Positions 43,056-50,928 of a stretch of 64,000 nucleotides of DNA are shown here, one piece after another. The DNA lies in NCBI GenBank assembly GCA_000622025.1, contig KK211387.1, positions 1 through 64,000 on the forward strand, given 5' to 3'. The stretch is from Lachnospiraceae bacterium AD3010 (GTDB lineage Bacteria > Bacillota > Clostridia > Lachnospirales > Lachnospiraceae). Position numbers and translations under genes: made by a program. The notes below the pieces were generated by a model, which saw only the letters and a list, made by a program, of their open reading frames with translations, had not been told where the DNA came from and made no database searches. Positions within the stretch are counted from its first letter, which is position 1. Each line of letters begins with the position of its first letter.

Positions 43056-44612
43056 ATGATTATTAATGACTATATAGTTGGAGAATTAGTTAAAAATGGA
43101 ATAGATACCGTTTTTGGATACCAAGGAGGAAACATTACATATTTTGTTGACTCTATTGGAGAACATGATGATATCAAATACGTTCAAACATATAATGAGC
43201 AAGGTGCAGCGTTTGCAGCAAATGCATATTCACAGGTGACGCAAAACTTTGGTGTTGCAATTGCTTCAAGTGGTCCAGGTGCTATAAATATGATAAATGG
43301 TGTGGCGAATGCTTTTTATGATTCAATACCATGTTTGTTTATTACAGGAAATGTAAATACAAAAGGGATGCGGAAGGAAGAATGTTTTCGTCAGAATTCA
43401 TTCCAAGAGGCTGATATCATCTCAATGGTTCGACCAATAGTCAAATATGCCAAACAGGTTAATCATGAAGATTCTATTGAGGATATACTTGATGAAGCTA
43501 TTAAAAGTATGATGTCAGGAAGAAAGGGACCTGTGCTTATAGATTTGCCACATGATATTCAGCGACAGAAAATTGAAGCTTTGAAAGATTCTGGAAAAAA
43601 GGCGACAGCGTATACCAATGATGTAAAACTATTAAATGTATGTATTGAACTGTTAAACGACTCAAAGAATCCAGTTTTATTAGTAGGTGGTGGTGGAAGA
43701 GAGGGAATCTCACGAGAGTATATTTACGAATTTGCTCATGGATTAAATATGCCAGTTGTTTCTTCGTTATGTGGGAAAGACGTATTTCCTAATGACGATG
43801 TTCTTTTTGTAGGAATGATAGGTGCTTTTGGCAATGAAACAGCTAATGAGATGATCATAAACTCTGATCTAATATTGGTATTAGGTTCAAGGTTAGATGA
43901 GCGTCAATTATTTGATGCAAAAGGTAAGAATTTATTTTCTGGCAAGAAAATTATTCATGTAGATATAGATGCAGATGAATTGCGGCGTACAGGTATTGAT
44001 AAAGTGAATGTTAATTCTGATGTTGCAACTTTTTTAGAATATTTTTTGAATAACTCAAATCAAATGAGCAATTTCAAAACAAACCTAGTCAAGTCATATA
44101 GGGATTTAAAGTCAAGCAAATATAGTTTTGTTGATGAAATATGTGAGGCTATTGGAGATCTGCAAGTTGTAACCGGGGACGTAGGTATCAATCAGATGAT
44201 TGTGGCTGAAAACCTTACAGTAAGAAAATGCATGAAGTATTTGAATTCAGGAGGTCTTGGATCAATGGGCTACAGCATAGCAGCTAGCATAGGCGCTTCA
44301 TATGGATTAAAAAAATGCAAAGTAGTGGCATTTACAGGCGATGGTGGACTGATGATGAATTTGCAGGAAATACAAACTATTGTAAGGGATAAACTTCCAA
44401 TAACAATAGTAGTACTGAATAACAAAAAACTTGAGATGATTAGTCGTTATCAAGAAGCTGTATTTGAGAAACGATATTATGGCTCGGTGTGGGGATATGA
44501 AGTGCCAAGTATTATGAAATTGAGCCAGGGATTTGGTATTGATTACTATAAATGGCCGTGTGATATTAAGGATGATAATAGACCGAAAGTGATAGAAATA
44601 GAAATAGATTAA
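43056..44612 (+). CDS. thiamine-diphosphate enzyme, acetolactate-synthase-like
   Basis: The 518-residue protein has the three-domain TPP layout: an N-terminal Pyr domain with the catalytic Glu in YNEQGAAFAANAY (near 48), a central domain VLLVGGGGREG near 213, and a C-terminal PP domain with the ThDP motif GDGGLMMNLQEI...VLNNKKL near 428-455. It resembles IlvB and the two-carbon-adding sugar enzyme YerE more than phosphonopyruvate decarboxylase, which is shorter. Placed after two SDR genes, it may attach an acetyl unit from pyruvate to a keto-sugar. A metabolic acetolactate synthase is less likely since no small subunit follows. Confidence 0.75.
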   Translation: MIINDYIVGELVKNGIDTVFGYQGGNITYFVDSIGEHDDIKYVQTYNEQGAAFAANAYSQVTQNFGVAIASSGPGAINMINGVANAFYDSIPCLFITGNVNTKGMRKEECFRQNSFQEADIISMVRPIVKYAKQVNHEDSIEDILDEAIKSMMSGRKGPVLIDLPHDIQRQKIEALKDSGKKATAYTNDVKLLNVCIELLNDSKNPVLLVGGGGREGISREYIYEFAHGLNMPVVSSLCGKDVFPNDDVLFVGMIGAFGNETANEMIINSDLILVLGSRLDERQLFDAKGKNLFSGKKIIHVDIDADELRRTGIDKVNVNSDVATFLEYFLNNSNQMSNFKTNLVKSYRDLKSSKYSFVDEICEAIGDLQVVTGDVGINQMIVAENLTVRKCMKYLNSGGLGSMGYSIAASIGASYGLKKCKVVAFTGDGGLMMNLQEIQTIVRDKLPITIVVLNNKKLEMISRYQEAVFEKRYYGSVWGYEVPSIMKLSQGFGIDYYKWPCDIKDDNRPKVIEIEID

Positions 44613-44632
44613 TTGACGAGGGGATAGGCGAA

Positions 44633-45348
44633 ATGAAGATTGCTATCGATCAACCAAACTACATTCCATGGAAGGGATATTTTGATCTTATCCATGATGT
44701 GGATTTATTTATCTTTTATAATGATGTGCAATATACGACAAGGGATTGGCGTAATAGAAATATAATTATCACCCCAAATGGTGAGAAGTGGCTTACTATT
44801 CCTGTCGGGAAGAATACACACCGTCTTATTTGTGACGTTAAAATGGAGAATGACAGTTGGCAGAAGAATCACTATGAGATCATAAAGTTTTCGTATGGAA
44901 AAGCTCCATATTTCAAGTTATATAAAGATTTTTTCGAGAATTGTTATCTGGGAAAGAAATGGGAGTATCTCTATGAGCTGGATCAATATTTGACAATTGA
45001 AATAGCCAGAAGGTTTTTAGGGATAAAAACTCAATTTGCGGATAGTAGAGATTTTGAGACGCACGGTGTAAAGCATGAAAGGCTTCTAAGCCTTATTGAA
45101 AATATGGGGTATCAGTATATGAATCTGGCCACGCAGCAAAGGATTATATTATTCCAGAAGATTATAAGGCAAGGGGGATTGGACTTTGCTGGAAGAGTTA
45201 TGCGAATTATCCGGAGTATCCTCAGTCCGGAGAGCATTTCAATCATTATGTTTCTATCTTGGATCTGCTGTTTAACACTGGCCCGGATGCACCATATTAT
45301 ATATGGGGATGGAGAGAGAGAACGGGAGAAAAGTCCTTTATATATTGA
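44633..45348 (+). pseudogene. WbqC-like protein, frameshifted
   Basis: The first about 163 residues match the WbqC family (PF08889): KIAIDQPNYIPWKGYFDLI, FYNDVQYTTRDWRNRN, WLTIPV. After QYM at 45119 the sensible frame shifts: ESGHAAKDYIIPEDYKARGI, YPEYPQSGEHFNHYVSILDL and LFNTGPDAPYYIWGW are read in another frame that ends at 45348. Removing two bases from TATAT at 45116-45120, or adding one, restores about 238 residues, the normal family length. Read without correction, the frame runs to 45403 through non-conserved sequence. A (GA)5 run lies at 45312-45321. WbqC proteins are linked to aminosugar modification in O-antigen clusters. Confidence 0.7.
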
Positions 45349-45399
45349 GTCCATCAACAAGAAGAATGAAAGTCTTTTTTATGCAGCGGAGGTGGCGGC

Positions 45400-46509
45400 A
45401 TGAAAAAGATCGCAATCATAGGGGCATCCTATTTACAACTTCCACTTATTGAAAAAGCACAAGCGATGGGATATGAGACTCATGTATTCGCATGGAAAGC
45501 AGGTGATATTGGAGAGAAAACTGCGGATTATTTTTATCCGATCAGCATAAGGGAGAAAGAGAAAATACTTGAAAGATGCAGAACAATCGGAATAAATGGG
45601 ATTATATCTATTGCGTCTGATCTTGCTATGGTGACCGTAAATTATGTGGCCGAAGCACTGAAACTGACGGGAAATTCATGGGATTCTACTTTGATTTCAA
45701 CTAATAAATATGCAATGCGTAAAGCATTTTATGAGAATGGAGACCCGATTCCATCTTTCGTGAAAGTGAAGGATTCTATGGGTTTCCCTGACGGGAATAT
45801 AAAGTTTCCGGTCATAGTAAAACCTACAGACAGAAGTGGCAGCCGCGGAGTAACAAAGGTTTATGATGCGTCTGGCATAAAGGATGCTATAAGCAGAGCA
45901 ATTTCAGAAAGTTTTGAAAAAAAGGCTATAGTTGAAGAGTATGTACAGGGTAAAGAATACAGCGTAGAGGGGCTGACTTATAAAGGTCGGCATACAATAT
46001 TAGCTTACACAGAAAAATATACGACCGGCGAGCCTCATTATATTGAAACAGGTCATATGGAGCCTGCTTCACTTGATGGAACGACGAAGAAAAGAATAGC
46101 GGATATTGTTTGTCATGCACTTTCAAGCTTGAAAATTGAAAATGGGGCATCACATTCGGAAATAAAGATAGATGAAGATGGCGACATAAGGATTATAGAA
46201 ATCGGTGCACGTATGGGAGGAGATTTGATTGGCAGTGATTTAGTTATGTTGTCTACCGGCGTTGATTATGTAAGAGCGGTCATAGATATTGCTATGGGAG
46301 ATGCTCCGAATCTCAAACCTGTTTCTGACGATATTGGAAGCTATGCGGTTAAATATATCTTGACTAAAGCAGATATTGACTATTTTGAAAAAATAAGAAG
46401 AGAAAGCCCGGAAAGGATAAAAAAAACCGTAGGATATCATCCGGACAAATTGACAGAGTTTAATGATAGCTCTGAACGAAATGCGGGTGTATTTGTGTAC
46501 AGGATTTAA
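45400..46509 (+). CDS. ATP-grasp family ligase, second copy
   Basis: The 369-residue protein begins KIAIIGASYLQLPLIEKAQAMG and has ATP-grasp motifs FPVIVKPTDRSGSRGVTKV (near 135), KAIVEEYVQGKEYSVEG (near 178) and IRIIEIGARMGGD (near 265). It most resembles PurK/carbamoyl-phosphate-like or amino-acid ligase ATP-grasp proteins. GCGGAGGTGG precedes the ATG. Likely adds an acyl or amino-acid group to a sugar or makes an activated precursor; the first ATP-grasp gene is at 38017. Confidence 0.8.
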   Translation: MKKIAIIGASYLQLPLIEKAQAMGYETHVFAWKAGDIGEKTADYFYPISIREKEKILERCRTIGINGIISIASDLAMVTVNYVAEALKLTGNSWDSTLISTNKYAMRKAFYENGDPIPSFVKVKDSMGFPDGNIKFPVIVKPTDRSGSRGVTKVYDASGIKDAISRAISESFEKKAIVEEYVQGKEYSVEGLTYKGRHTILAYTEKYTTGEPHYIETGHMEPASLDGTTKKRIADIVCHALSSLKIENGASHSEIKIDEDGDIRIIEIGARMGGDLIGSDLVMLSTGVDYVRAVIDIAMGDAPNLKPVSDDIGSYAVKYILTKADIDYFEKIRRESPERIKKTVGYHPDKLTEFNDSSERNAGVFVYRI

Positions 46510-46511
46510 TT

Positions 46512-46868
46512 ATGCAAGGTAGAGTTAAGTATTTATTTGCTGTGAATATAATGTTCTTTGTATATTCCTTTATGAGTGTTCTTGGAAAGCTTGCGGCAAG
46601 AGAGAATGAGATAAATTTAAGATTTCTAATACTTTACAGCGGCTCTTTGATGGTGATGGGAGTTTATGCTTTGTGCTGGCAGCAAATTATAAAGAAACTC
46701 CCTTTAATGGTTGCTTATGCAAATAAGGCTGTCATTATAATATGGGGATCGCTTTGGGGATGTCTGTTTTTTGGAGAAACTGTGACACCTGGGAAATTAG
46801 CCGGGATCGTCACGGTGGTAATCGGCGTAGTCCTGTTTGCTACAAGTGAATGTGGGGATGCGGTTTGA
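46512..46868 (+). CDS. SMR/EamA-like small membrane transporter subunit
   Basis: The 118-residue protein has four TM helices and an SMR-like end, VIIIWGSLWGCLFFGETVTPGKLAGIVTVVIGVVLFA. Together with the next gene it looks like the ArnE/ArnF pair, half-size proteins that flip an undecaprenyl-phosphate sugar. That would fit the polyprenyl-phosphate sugar made by the GtrB-like enzyme at 39662. Role inferred from architecture and context. Confidence 0.7.
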   Translation: MQGRVKYLFAVNIMFFVYSFMSVLGKLAARENEINLRFLILYSGSLMVMGVYALCWQQIIKKLPLMVAYANKAVIIIWGSLWGCLFFGETVTPGKLAGIVTVVIGVVLFATSECGDAV

Positions 46869-47221
46869 GTATGGTATTATTTGCCACAGTAATGCTGTTT
46901 GGCGTATTTATTGCATCCCTAGCGCAAGTGCTTTTGAAAAAGTCGGCACAACAGGAGCATGAAAGCGGGATAAGGGAATACCTGAACTGGATGGTGATTT
47001 TGGGATATGCAATGATGTTTTTAGCTACGCTATGTAGTGTTTTTGCATATAGGGTAGTTCCAATCTCTCTTGCGATGGTTTTGGATGCGACTGGCTATAT
47101 ATTTGTTACTATATTTGGCTTTGTATTTTTTAAGGAACGTGTGACGGGACGGAGATTTTTGGCTCTTGTCCTTATCATTTCAGGAATATTGGTATATGCG
47201 TTATTAGGTCAAGAGATATGA
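46865..47221 (+). CDS. SMR/EamA-like small membrane transporter, second subunit
   Basis: Start is TTG 46865, overlapping the preceding TGA, or ATG 46871; about 118 residues. Four TM helices and the SMR-like FAYRVVPISLAMVLDATGYIFVTIFGFVFFKERVTGRRFLALVLIISGI. Probably forms a heterodimer with the preceding protein. The TGA overlaps the ATG of the next gene. Confidence 0.7.
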   Translation: MSMVLFATVMLFGVFIASLAQVLLKKSAQQEHESGIREYLNWMVILGYAMMFLATLCSVFAYRVVPISLAMVLDATGYIFVTIFGFVFFKERVTGRRFLALVLIISGILVYALLGQEI

Positions 47222-48071
47222 AGTATCTAAAAGAAGGGAAATGGAAAGAGGATTTGCCTAGTGGTATTCGTATTGCAGATGACATTACAACGGATACTGC
47301 TTTTACAGATAAAACCCAGAATGATTTGATGAGTCTAGAGGATCACTCATGGTGGTTTATTTACCGTGCTGATGTAATCACAAGGCTCATGGATAATTAC
47401 TATTCAAAGGACATAATAACTATTGATATAGGTGGCGGCAATGGATTTACTTCATCAGTAGCAAAGAGAAAAGGATACTATACTGGCCTTATAGAACCAA
47501 ATCTGGAGGCTTGTCGCCATGCAAGATCAAGGGGTATAGATGAGATAAGCTGTGGAACTGTTTCAGAAGATTACGTGGAAGATAGTTCGATTGAACAGGG
47601 TTTGCTGCTTGATGTTCTTGAACATATCAAAGATGATAGTTATTTTCTAAAACTACTTAACAAAATGATCATGAGGGGGGGTACTGCGTTATCACAGTAC
47701 CTGCTTTTATGTGCCTCTGGAGCAGCGAAGATGATGCAGCCGGGCATTACCGCAGATACCGGATAGGTGAATTGTGCAGGCTTTTGGAAGAATGTGGATT
47801 TGATATCTGCTACCGAAGTTATTTTATGGGCTTTTTATTCCTGCCAATTCTTCTAATCCGGGTCTTCTTCGAAAAAATCGGGCTTCTTAAAAAACAAGGT
47901 GATCGCTCCGAAGAGGAAAATCAAAAAATAATGAACTCACAGTTCAAATCCGGCTCAGTGATTATCAATGCAATACTTGGAGTATTTCAGAATATTGAAC
48001 AGATTCTGATGAGGAAGGAGGCTAGGGTGCCGTTCGGCAGCAGTATCATTGTAGTCGCCAGAAAGGGATGA
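47218..48071 (+). pseudogene. class I SAM methyltransferase, frameshifted at a G7 tract
   Basis: The first frame carries IITIDIGGGNGFTSSVAKRKGYYTGLIEPN (SAM site) and LLLDVLEHIKDD, then runs out of homology after G7 at 47675-47681 and stops at 47766. The expected continuation VITVPAFMCLWSSEDDAAGHYRRYRIGEL...FGSSIIVVARKG lies in another frame ending at 48071. Eight G make one protein of about 284 residues with the standard UbiG/Methyltransf_11 layout. No other lesion is seen. Likely to methylate a sugar; OFF in this assembly, or a base-call error. Confidence 0.8.
47675..47681 (+). repeat. poly-G tract (G7), OFF frame
   Basis: Seven G followed by TACTGC at the frame change in the methyltransferase. 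Eight restores MRGGYCVITVPAF. Confidence 0.9.
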
Positions 48072-48079
48072 ATCTTTGA

Positions 48080-48592
48080 ATGATACTGTTATATGAGGAA
48101 TATTCGTGGCTTACGTCACTTGGGTATATTATCATTGATCTTTTGCCGCCAATAATCAGAAAGATAGTGTTTATGCTTATCTTAGGGTCATGGGGAGGTG
48201 GATTCATAGATCGCAGGGTGTATTTTCGGTATCCTAAAAAGGTACATATTGGAAAAAAATGTGCTATTAACAGAGGGTGCAGGTTTTTTGCATCTGCTCA
48301 TACTGATGATAATAGAAATATCGTGCTAGATGATCATGTGGTTTTAGGTCCGAATGTAACCATTTTTTCAGCCGGACATGATCCGAATACAATTGACTTG
48401 GTAGATAATTATGGGAGAGTAACGATAGAAAAGGATGTATGGGTAGGGGGTAATGTGACCATACTTCAAGGAGTTACGATTCATGAGGGTGAGGTTATTG
48501 GTGCAGGAAGTGTTGTGGTAAATGATATTCCTCCATATGCAATATGTGTAGGAAATCCAGCGAGGAAAATAAGGGACCGGGTGTTACAATGA
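48080..48592 (+). CDS. hexapeptide O-acetyltransferase (WbbJ/Maa-like)
   Basis: The 170-residue left-handed beta-helix protein includes CAINRGCRFFASAHTDDNRNI, VTIFSAGHDPNTIDLVD with the catalytic-type His, VWVGGNVTILQGVTIHEGEVIGAGSVVVNDIPPYAICVGNPARKI. It transfers acetyl from acetyl-CoA to a sugar hydroxyl. Third such enzyme in the cluster. Its TGA overlaps the ATG at 48589. Confidence 0.88.
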   Translation: MILLYEEYSWLTSLGYIIIDLLPPIIRKIVFMLILGSWGGGFIDRRVYFRYPKKVHIGKKCAINRGCRFFASAHTDDNRNIVLDDHVVLGPNVTIFSAGHDPNTIDLVDNYGRVTIEKDVWVGGNVTILQGVTIHEGEVIGAGSVVVNDIPPYAICVGNPARKIRDRVLQ

Positions 48593-49767
48593 AATCCATT
48601 GCATTTATCCCCGTCAGAGGCGGAAGTAAGTCAATTCCTCTGAAAAATATCAAAAATATATGTGGAAGACCGCTTGTCTACTGGACGGTAAAAGCAGCCT
48701 GTGAGTGCAGGTATATTGAGAAGATTTATGTTTCAACAGATAGTTCAGAGATAAAGAATACTGTTGAAGGGTTTAAGAGCGGAAGTGACACAGAACTTTT
48801 TTCAAAGGTTGAGGTTGTTGGAAGATCTGCGGAATCTGCTTCTGATACTGCATCTACAGAATCAGCAATGCTTGAATTTGCTGCGGATCATTCTTTTGAG
48901 AATATTGTTCTTATTCAGGCTACATCTCCCCTGCTTCTTTCAGAAGACCTGGATCATGGCTTTGAGGCATTTGAGTCGGAAGGAGTAGACTCTGTGCTGT
49001 CTGTGGTTCCTCAAAAACGATTCAATTGGGAAAAGGATGCAGAGGGCTTTTCACGTCCCATAAACTATGACTTTTACCATAGACCAAGACGGCAGGAATT
49101 TGACGGTTATTATGTGGAAAACGGGGCGTTCTATATCACGTCCAGAAAAAGGCTTCTTGAAACGGGGAATCGTCTTTCAGGAAATATCAAAGCGGTTGAA
49201 ATGGACGAAGATACTTTTTTTGAAATAGATGAACCTTCGGATTGGATCATTATTGAGGCTCTGATGAAAAAAAGAGGGCTGACTGCAGAAACAGCTGTTC
49301 CGGAGATCAAAATGTTTCTTACGGATTGCGATGGATGTCTTACTGACGGAGGAATGTATTATTCGGAAAAAGGGGACGAACTTAAAAAGTTTAATACCAG
49401 GGACGGAATGGGGTTCCGGCTTTTACGCGAAAAGGGGATAGTTACTGGCATAATCACAAGCGAGGATGTCGATCTTAATCGCAGACGGGCTGAGAAACTG
49501 AAGCTTGATATTTTGGAGAGCGGCTGTCGGGATAAGGCGGCTGCTATCAAAGCAATCTGCAAGGAACGTGGGATTGATGTCCGGAATGTCTGCTATATTG
49601 GTGATGACATTAATGATATAGCGGCCATTGAACTTGTAGGATACGGCTGTGCTCCGTTCGATGCAGTTCCCGAAACAAAGAACGTAGCCCAGTATGTTAC
49701 AAGAGCTAAGGGCGGAGAGGGTGTAATACGGGAAGTTGTTGATAGAGTGCTCTCCTTTTGTACTTGA
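48589..49767 (+). CDS. CMP-nonulosonate synthetase (NeuA) fused to HAD phosphatase
   Basis: From ATG 48589 (overlapping the previous TGA) the protein has 392 residues. The N-terminal NeuA domain has AFIPVRGGSKSIPLKNIKNICGRPLVYWTV, STDS, LIQATSPLL and YYVENGAFYIT. From about residue 242 a KdsC-like HAD domain begins, with MFLTDCDGCLTDGGMYYSEKG (DXD), GIITSED and CYIGDDINDIAAI. The fusion suggests the synthase product carries a 9-phosphate that is removed before CMP activation. An upstream frame from 48544 is not the start. Last gene of the long plus-strand block. Confidence 0.88.
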   Translation: MKSIAFIPVRGGSKSIPLKNIKNICGRPLVYWTVKAACECRYIEKIYVSTDSSEIKNTVEGFKSGSDTELFSKVEVVGRSAESASDTASTESAMLEFAADHSFENIVLIQATSPLLLSEDLDHGFEAFESEGVDSVLSVVPQKRFNWEKDAEGFSRPINYDFYHRPRRQEFDGYYVENGAFYITSRKRLLETGNRLSGNIKAVEMDEDTFFEIDEPSDWIIIEALMKKRGLTAETAVPEIKMFLTDCDGCLTDGGMYYSEKGDELKKFNTRDGMGFRLLREKGIVTGIITSEDVDLNRRRAEKLKLDILESGCRDKAAAIKAICKERGIDVRNVCYIGDDINDIAAIELVGYGCAPFDAVPETKNVAQYVTRAKGGEGVIREVVDRVLSFCT

Positions 49768-49816
49768 CAGTACTTCCGTAAGCACTCATTCATGAGTACC
49801 ACAAATTGAAAGAAAC

Positions 49817-49832
49817 CGCCTATTTAAAGGCG
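49817..49832. terminator. hairpin after the long polysaccharide operon
   Basis: CGCCT (49817-49821) pairs with AGGCG (49828-49832) in an AT-rich setting 50 bp after the NeuA stop. It lacks a strong T run on the plus strand; on the minus strand it is followed by GTTTCTTT. A weak or bidirectional terminator. Confidence 0.35.
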
Positions 49833-49874
49833 ATTCCTTATAGATAGCACATTGAAATTTTAATCAGGATTTTT

Positions 49875-50090
49875 TCAGGATGGGACATTTGTATAGACGT
49901 GTATGCCATTGGCTTTTGCGGTTTCTACAAGGCTGTACAGGATTGCGCTTGATTCAGCGCCTCCCTTTGAGTTGATGGTTACCCAAGTTCTTGCGTCCTA
50001 ATGTAAATGGGCGGATAGTCTGTTGTTTCAGGTACTTTAAGGCCAGATTCTTTTGCCCATGCAAAGAAATCGTCAACCAGCGATTTTAAA
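49875..50090 (-). pseudogene. IS66 transposase remnant
   Basis: Read on the minus strand this stretch gives SLVDDFFAWAKESGLKVPETTDYPPIYI and, after a frameshift, VTINSKGGAESSAILYSLVE followed by TAKANGIHVY before a stop. These match the C-terminal end of IS66 TnpC ('GARASA.IYSLIETAKANGL'). Only a small, frameshifted tail remains and no ends were found. It fills most of the 375-bp gap between NeuA-HAD and the next gene. Confidence 0.7.
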
Positions 50091-50142
50091 GGAAATATAG
50101 TACAGCATTTTTATTTTTCAAGAATAAAAGGGGTAAAGTGAA

Positions 50143-50688
50143 ATGAGACTTTCAGAAGAAGATGGAAAGCGTTTTTACGATCTTTGGTTGCCTCTCCTGG
50201 ATTATGTGAATGAGAAAAGAGGGGTGAATTCAAACCTTCGGGATATAAAGCTTTCGGATTGTCTGGATCCGGCTGAGGTCAAGGAAGTATCGGATATATT
50301 ATGGGCTGATACGAATCTTATCGATGGTTATCTAAATGAAGCTGAAGGTATAGCGGACAATGACAGGGAATTGCTAAAGAGCTGGGAGCATTGCGTTAGT
50401 GGGCAGTTCGTATTGGAGAGAATCCTGAAGAAAGGTGCGATACTGATATCCGTAGAAGACGAGAAGGTTTATCAGGTGTCCGGCATTATTTCTACATGGG
50501 ATGAGATGTTTGGATTTATGCATCTGCCGTTGATGATAAATGCAACACTCCTACCCTTCGAGGATGTGATCATCTCCGATGGGCTGATACAGACGTATAA
50601 TGTAATCATAGGGAGTAACATGGCGAGGAGATTCAAGGATATATATCTGGCGGCGAAGAAGAACGGGCAGATTTGTCGGCGGCTTTGA
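50143..50688 (+). CDS. hypothetical protein
   Basis: A 181-residue soluble acidic protein, RLSEEDGKRFYDLWLPLLDYVN at the start and IISDGLIQTYNVIIGSNMARRFKDIYLAAKKNGQI at the end. It resembles small conserved proteins of unknown function in Clostridia; no catalytic motif is visible. AAAAGGGGTAAAG lies upstream of the ATG. Function not assigned. Confidence 0.6.
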   Translation: MRLSEEDGKRFYDLWLPLLDYVNEKRGVNSNLRDIKLSDCLDPAEVKEVSDILWADTNLIDGYLNEAEGIADNDRELLKSWEHCVSGQFVLERILKKGAILISVEDEKVYQVSGIISTWDEMFGFMHLPLMINATLLPFEDVIISDGLIQTYNVIIGSNMARRFKDIYLAAKKNGQICRRL

Positions 50689-50706
50689 TAGTATTCTAAA
50701 ATTCAC

Positions 50707-50735
50707 TTGACAGAGGTTCCGATTTGAGATATCTT
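50707..50735 (+). promoter_or_regulatory. candidate promoter upstream of the Rpn-like gene
   Basis: TTGACA (50707-50712), a 17-bp spacer and TATCTT (50730-50735). It follows AGTATTCTAAAATTC (50690-50704), a 15-mer that recurs at 59653-59667 upstream of the other Rpn gene. The remaining 190 bp to the ATG show nothing else I can name. Confidence 0.45.
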
Positions 50736-50928
50736 AGTGGCACTTTCTAAAAGAGATGCTGTCGGATATCACGCTGTTCAGCGAATTTTCCAAAGAATAT
50801 TGATATATGGTTTTAAGTGACAGGATTGTGGTTTGAGTATTTCTGGATCGTTTCTGATCCGTGGCGCTTTCTTTATCATCAGTATCCGCCGACATTCCTT
50901 TTAGAATGAATATTATTCTATGAGGTGA

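Noticed and set aside
43056-44612. Phosphonopyruvate decarboxylase partner for the PEP mutase
   Set aside because: At 518 residues with a full ALS-like three-domain layout it is too long for AepY, and it lies 17 kb away in another operon.
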